A DNA stretch of 48,088 nucleotides from Comamonadaceae bacterium PBBC2 (lineage in GTDB: Bacteria > Pseudomonadota > Gammaproteobacteria > Burkholderiales > Burkholderiaceae_C), in NCBI GenBank assembly GCA_002255935.1, contig NKIO01000021.1, positions 1 through 48,088 of the forward strand, read 5' to 3'. The notes under the pieces are model-generated. The model had not been told where the DNA came from. It did no database searches and saw only the letters and a list, made by a program, of their open reading frames with translations. Made by a program: the position numbers and the translations under genes. Shown in pieces: positions 44,246 to 48,088 of this stretch (the stretch's first letter is position 1; each line of letters starts with the position of its first letter).

Positions 44246-45013
44246 TCAAGCGCTCAGCGTCAACACCACGGGGGCGTGGTCGCTGGGGCGTTCGTTCTTG
44301 CGTGGGGCGCGGTCGATCACGCAGGCGGTGGCGCGGGCCTTGAGCGCCTCTGAAATCAGGATGTGGTCGATGCGAAGGCCCCGGTTGCGGCGAAAGCCAA
44401 ACTCGCGGTAGTCCCACCAGCTGTAGCTTTTCTCGGGTTGCTCAAACAGGCGGAAACTGTCCGTGAGGCCCAGATCGGTCAGGGCTTGGAGTTTTTCGCG
44501 CTCGGCCACGGTGCAGTGGATGGTGTCTTTGAGGCCCACCGGGTCCCACATGTCCAGCTCGTCAAAGGTGATGTTGTAGTCGCCCAACAGCACCAGATTC
44601 GGGTGGCGCGTCATCTCGTCCTTGACCCAGTCTCGCAGCGCATCGAGCCAGCGCATCTTGTAGACGAACTTGTCGCTGTCTGGCGCCTGACCATTGGGGA
44701 AATACGCACCGATCACCCGCACATCACCGTAAGTGGCCGCGATCACACGCGACATCTCGTCTTCAAAACCGGGAATGTTTTTGACCACATCCACACCCTC
44801 GGTGCGTGAGATCAGCGCCACGCCGTTGTAGGTCTTCTGGCCAAACCAGTGGGCCTGGTAACCGGCTTCGTTGAAAGCCGCGACCGGGAATTTGTCGTCG
44901 GTGAGTTTGAGTTCTTGCAGGGCCAGCACGTCGGTGGGGTTGGCGGACAGCCAGTCCAGCACTTGGGGCAAGCGCACCGACAGCGAGTTGACGTTCCAGG
45001 TCGCGATGTTCAT
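44246..45013 (-). CDS. xth: Exodeoxyribonuclease III (AP endonuclease)
   Basis: The 255-residue product is an ExoIII/APE-type metal-dependent nuclease for base excision repair: NIATWNVNSLSVRLPQVLDW, LALQELKLTDDKFP (catalytic Glu), VIGAYFPNG, LLGDYNITFDELD, and the C-terminal RPSDHAPVVLTL with the catalytic Asp/His pair. It cleaves DNA at abasic sites and has 3'-exonuclease activity. It is the last gene of the thyA-folA-DUF4337-xth run. Confidence 0.95.
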   Translation of the reverse strand: MNIATWNVNSLSVRLPQVLDWLSANPTDVLALQELKLTDDKFPVAAFNEAGYQAHWFGQKTYNGVALISRTEGVDVVKNIPGFEDEMSRVIAATYGDVRVIGAYFPNGQAPDSDKFVYKMRWLDALRDWVKDEMTRHPNLVLLGDYNITFDELDMWDPVGLKDTIHCTVAEREKLQALTDLGLTDSFRLFEQPEKSYSWWDYREFGFRRNRGLRIDHILISEALKARATACVIDRAPRKNERPSDHAPVVLTLSA

Positions 45014-45028
45014 GAAGCCGTGTGCCCC

Positions 45029-45601
45029 TCAAATGTGCAGGTAAGCCAAAACGCCGATCACCACGCCGCCAGCGCCTGCGATGTACATCACGTATTCCAG
45101 CCATTTCTTTTTGGACAGCAGGGCAATCGCGGCCATGGCAATGGCCACTTGCAGCACGGTGGTGGCCTGCGCCCAGCGGTGGTGCTGGTGCATTTGCTCG
45201 TCAGACTTTTCATCCCAGGCTTTGGCCTCGGCTTCGAGCTTTTCAGCACCGACTTTGATCTCGGCTTTCTCGCCCTTGTAGCGCTTGATTTCGTCTTGGT
45301 AGAACTCTTTTTTGCCGGGGGCCAACTCCAGCGCCAGCTCGCTCAGGTTTTGCTTGCTGCTCTTGGCTTGGTAGTAGTTCCACTGGTTGGAGGCTTCGGT
45401 CTTTTTGATGGCCGCGTTGTTCTTGTACAGGCCTGCGTTGGCCTGCGTGGCACCGCCCATGTAGCCAAACAGCGCGCCCACCGTGGCGATTACGGCGGTG
45501 AACATGGCAATCGAGCTGGTGTGGCCATCGCCATGGCCTTGGGCGGCGTGCTCCAACTCATGGTCGTGCGGGCCGTGAACGTGAAAACCGTGTCCAGACA
45601 T
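45029..45601 (-). CDS. DUF4337 family membrane protein
   Basis: The 190-residue product starts with a His-rich cytoplasmic tail (GHGFHVHGPHDHELEHAAQGHGDGH in part), then a membrane helix (IAMFTAVIATVGALFGYMGG), a long charged coiled coil (about 60-145), and two C-terminal helices (TVLQVAIAMAAIALL; VMYIAGAGGVVIGVLAYLHI). This matches DUF4337. The His-rich start suggests metal binding, but the function is unknown. It is 9 bp after folA and 15 bp before xth. Confidence 0.85.
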   Translation of the reverse strand: MSGHGFHVHGPHDHELEHAAQGHGDGHTSSIAMFTAVIATVGALFGYMGGATQANAGLYKNNAAIKKTEASNQWNYYQAKSSKQNLSELALELAPGKKEFYQDEIKRYKGEKAEIKVGAEKLEAEAKAWDEKSDEQMHQHHRWAQATTVLQVAIAMAAIALLSKKKWLEYVMYIAGAGGVVIGVLAYLHI

Positions 45602-45610
45602 GGTGTCTCC

Positions 45611-46096
45611 TCAATGGTGTTGGTATGTGACAAAACTGAAGGGCAGGCCACTGGCTGCCACATGCTGTTCGCGCCGGACTTCTTGCCAGCCCGCGCCGAG
45701 TGTAGGGGCGAATGCATCCCCCTCGAAGTCCTGGTCTATTTCGGTGACCACTGCGGTGCTGGCATGCGGCTCGGCTTGCGCGTAAATCTCGGCACCACCG
45801 ATCACCCAGGCATCGGTGGCCTCGGGGCACAGGTTTTGGGCTTCGTCGATGGAGCCTGCGCGCAAAGCGCCTTCGGCCTGCCAATCGGTTTGGCGGGTGA
45901 CCACGATGTTGACGCGGCCGGGCAGGGGGCGGAATTTGGGCGGCAGCGAATCCCAAGTCTTGCGGCCCATGATGACCGGTTGGCCCAGCGTGGTGCGCTT
46001 GAAGTGCGCCAGGTCTTCGGGCAGGTGCCAGGGCAGGGTGTTGTGGACGCCGATCACGCCATTGCGGGCGCGGGCATAGATCAGGTGGAGTTTCAT
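45611..46096 (-). CDS. folA: Dihydrofolate reductase
   Basis: The 161-residue product reduces dihydrofolate to tetrahydrofolate with NADPH. It has LIYARARNGVIGVHNTLPWHLPEDLAHFK (with the active-site Asp in the PEDLAHFK helix, and Trp in LPWHLPED), TTLGQPVIMGRKTWDSL, LPGRVNIVVTRQ and WVIGGAEIYAQAEP. It lies 31 bp after thyA, the usual partner because thymidylate synthase makes dihydrofolate. The ATG at 46096 was chosen by homology. Confidence 0.96.
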   Translation of the reverse strand: MKLHLIYARARNGVIGVHNTLPWHLPEDLAHFKRTTLGQPVIMGRKTWDSLPPKFRPLPGRVNIVVTRQTDWQAEGALRAGSIDEAQNLCPEATDAWVIGGAEIYAQAEPHASTAVVTEIDQDFEGDAFAPTLGAGWQEVRREQHVAASGLPFSFVTYQHH

Positions 46097-46127
46097 CTCA
46101 GGCAGGCGCCAAGGCCTCAGCAATGTG

Positions 46128-46967
46128 TCAAACAGCCACAGGCGCTTTGATGGCCGGATGGCACTCGTAGCCCAAGACCTCGAAGTCTTCGAATTCGTAG
46201 TCAAAGATTGAAGCGGGCTTGCGCTTGATGTTGAGCATGGGGTAGGCCATGGGCGAGCGGCTCAACTGCAGCTCGACTTGTTCGTGGTGATTCGAATAAA
46301 TATGGCAATCGCCACCGGTCCAGATGAAGTCGCCGACATCCATGTCGCACTGCTGCGCGATCATGTGGGTCAGCAGCGCATAGCTGGCGATGTTGAAGGG
46401 CACACCCAAAAAGATGTCGGCGCTGCGCTGGTAAAGCTGGCAGCTGAGTTTGGGTTTGTCGCCGGCCTTTTGGGGTGGCGCCACGTAGAACTGGAAGAAA
46501 GCATGGCAAGGCATCAAAGCCATCTGGTCCAGTTCGGCCACGTTCCAGGCGCTCACGATGATGCGGCGCGAGTCGGGGTTGCTTTTCAGCGTGTCCATCA
46601 CCTGCTGGATCTGGTCGATGTGCCCGCCGCCAGGGGTAGGCCAATTGCGCCACTGCACGCCATACACCGGGCCCAGGTCACCGTCTTCGCGGGCCCATTC
46701 GTCCCAGATGGTGCAACCGCGCTCTTGCAGCCATTTCACATTGCTGTCGCCGCGCAAAAACCACAGCAGTTCCACGATGATGGCCCGCAAAAACACCTTT
46801 TTGGTGGTCACCAGCGGAAAGCCCTCGTTCAGGTCAAACCGCATCTGGTGGCCAAACACGCTGCGCGTGCCGGTGCCGGTGCGGTCGCCTTTTTGCACGC
46901 CGGTCGTGTAGACATGGCGCATGAAGTCTTCGTATTGGCTGCGGATGGGGCGTGCGGGCGTGTTCAT
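46128..46967 (-). CDS. thyA: Thymidylate synthase
   Basis: The 279-residue product methylates dUMP to dTMP using methylene-tetrahydrofolate. It has [20 protein letters not shown] (phosphate-binding Arg), the [15 protein letters not shown] stretch, the nucleophile Cys154 in [33 protein letters not shown], and the dUMP-binding Asn/His/Tyr region [14 protein letters not shown]. It heads thyA-folA-DUF4337-xth, a nucleotide and DNA-maintenance operon. It is divergent from the sulfate-binding protein. Confidence 0.97.
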   Translation of the reverse strand: MNTPARPIRSQYEDFMRHVYTTGVQKGDRTGTGTRSVFGHQMRFDLNEGFPLVTTKKVFLRAIIVELLWFLRGDSNVKWLQERGCTIWDEWAREDGDLGPVYGVQWRNWPTPGGGHIDQIQQVMDTLKSNPDSRRIIVSAWNVAELDQMALMPCHAFFQFYVAPPQKAGDKPKLSCQLYQRSADIFLGVPFNIASYALLTHMIAQQCDMDVGDFIWTGGDCHIYSNHHEQVELQLSRSPMAYPMLNIKRKPASIFDYEFEDFEVLGYECHPAIKAPVAV

Positions 46968-47145
46968 GGGGTGTCAGTTTACGGCATTGGCACAGCGGGC
47001 TTTCAGCCTTCAGGCAGGGCTCGTGTGGCTTGTTTATAGATGATTCCCTCATTAGAAAATGATTATTCAGTCGTTTGAGTTTTAAAGACTTGCTTTCAGA
47101 ATCCAACCCATCGTCACTAAGACGAAGCCATTTTGAAAGCCGAAC

Positions 47146-48088
47146 ATGAAAAACCAACGCCCATTTGCCCGCCTGATCTCGCCACTGATCGCCGCCGCCC
47201 TGAGCTTGAGCGGTCTGGCCGCCCAGGCCCAGGTCAGCCTGCTCAACGTGTCTTATGACCCGACCCGCGAGCTGTACGTCGAATTCAACCAAGCCTTTGC
47301 CAAGCACTGGAAAGCCAAGACCGGCCAAGACCTGAGCTTCAAGCAGTCGCACGGCGGCTCCGGCAAACAGGCCCGATCCATCATCGACGGACTGGACGCC
47401 GATGTGGCCACCCTGGCCTTGGCCGGTGACACCGACGCCCTGCACGACAACGGCAAGCTGATCCCCAAAGACTGGCAAAAGCGCTTGCCGCACAACAGCT
47501 CGCCCTACACCTCCACCATCGTGCTGGTGGTGCGCGAGGGCAACCCTAAAGGCATCAAGGACTGGGACGATCTGATCAAGCCAGGTGTCAAAGTGATCAC
47601 GCCCAACCCCAAAACCTCGGGCGGTGCCCGCTGGAACTACCTGGCCGCTTGGGAGTTTGCCAAGCGCAAATTGGGCGGTGATGCCAAAGCCAAAGACTTT
47701 GTGGCGGCGCTCTACAAAAACGTGCCCGTGCTCGACACCGGCGCCCGGGGCTCGACCATCACCTTTGCCCAGCGCAACCAGGGCGACGTGCTGATCGCTT
47801 GGGAAAACGAAGCCTACCTGCTGGAAAAAGAGTTCTCCGCCAAGTTCGACGTGGTCTACCCTTCGCTGTCCATCCTGGCCGAGCCTGCGGTGACTGTGGT
47901 GGACAAAAACGTGGACAAGAAGGGCACCCGTGCTGTGGCCCAGGCCTATCTGGAATACCTGTACTCGGACGAAGGTCAGGACATTGCGGGCAAGAATTTC
48001 TACCGCCCCATCTCGCCCAAGGCCCAAGCCAAATACGCCAAGCAGTTCCCCAAGCTGAACTTGGTGACGATCGACCAAGCCTTCGGCG
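47146..48088 (+). CDS. Sulfate ABC transporter substrate-binding protein (3' end outside window)
   Basis: The 314 residues visible run to the window end without a stop. A Sec signal ([19 protein letters not shown], cleavage near AQA) is followed by the CysP/Sbp fold: [84 protein letters not shown] in part, and [13 protein letters not shown]. The [10 protein letters not shown] segment contacts sulfate in this family. It would bind periplasmic sulfate or thiosulfate for CysTWA, presumably encoded just beyond the window. The 178 bp upstream are AT-richer than the genes but show no site I can name with confidence. Confidence 0.93.
   Translation, partial: MKNQRPFARLISPLIAAALSLSGLAAQAQVSLLNVSYDPTRELYVEFNQAFAKHWKAKTGQDLSFKQSHGGSGKQARSIIDGLDADVATLALAGDTDALHDNGKLIPKDWQKRLPHNSSPYTSTIVLVVREGNPKGIKDWDDLIKPGVKVITPNPKTSGGARWNYLAAWEFAKRKLGGDAKAKDFVAALYKNVPVLDTGARGSTITFAQRNQGDVLIAWENEAYLLEKEFSAKFDVVYPSLSILAEPAVTVVDKNVDKKGTRAVAQAYLEYLYSDEGQDIAGKNFYRPISPKAQAKYAKQFPKLNLVTIDQAFG

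Noticed and set aside
47040..47100. Possible Fur or CysB site upstream of the sulfate-binding protein (AT-rich AAAATGATTATTC stretch)
   Set aside because: Only a partial match to a Fur half-site and no reliable CysB consensus. Regulation by sulfur supply is likely from the gene, but the sequence does not prove a site.

Overview
The window is about 48 kb of GC-rich chromosome from a betaproteobacterium, most likely of the family Comamonadaceae (Burkholderiales; Limnohabitans/Rhodoferax-like). This rests on gene order (pyrG-kdsA-eno-ftsB, dapA-bamC, divergent parE/parC), on Bug-type tripartite tricarboxylate binding proteins, and on protein sequences typical of that group. Genus cannot be fixed from sequence reading alone. 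There are no rRNA or tRNA genes, CRISPR arrays, prophages or complete insertion sequences.

Layout. 1-2520: a DUF455 ferritin-like protein, divergent from a gamma-carbonic anhydrase and the redox chaperone hslO. 2595-8232 (minus): one long operon, pyrG-kdsA-DUF1330-eno-ftsB-pnuC-nadR-like kinase, combining CTP, KDO, glycolysis, division and nicotinamide riboside salvage. 8310-10023: coaBC and dut. 10113-15157: SlyD-like isomerase, ribosomal oxygenase, a small Ala-rich lipoprotein behind a structured leader, bamC, dapA, a methyltransferase and a tiny membrane ORF. 15162-16373: an MFS transporter. 16483-22213: topoisomerase IV genes parE and parC, a VapBC toxin-antitoxin pair, and a second broken copy of the parC 3' end. 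22409-24539: feoAB behind a Fur box. 24562-28717: a LuxR-type regulator divergent from a DUF3237 / Bug binding protein / tannase-family esterase operon, which looks like an aromatic-ester uptake and hydrolysis unit. 28768-30826: five small housekeeping or hypothetical genes. 31093-44020: a large, poorly understood set of transglutaminase, circularly permuted ATP-grasp, alpha-E and DUF2126 (putative amidoligase) genes in two transcriptional blocks on either side of comEC. 44246-46967: thyA-folA-DUF4337-xth. 47146-end: a sulfate-binding protein cut by the window edge.

Two families of REP-like palindromes with a GTAG/GTGG head fill many intergenic gaps. Most occur as inverted pairs (REPINs), and some are in tandem arrays.

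The most unusual points are: (1) parE lacks about 55 residues of the TOPRIM core, including the metal-binding DxD motif, by a clean in-frame deletion; (2) the parC 3' end is duplicated around vapBC, with mostly synonymous differences, as if a module had replaced the gene tail; (3) the ATP-grasp/alpha-E block has a near-ideal FNR-type site placed at -41.5 to a predicted promoter; (4) an amidoligase/transglutaminase system of unknown product is present in two paralogous forms, one of them a fused 882-residue protein.
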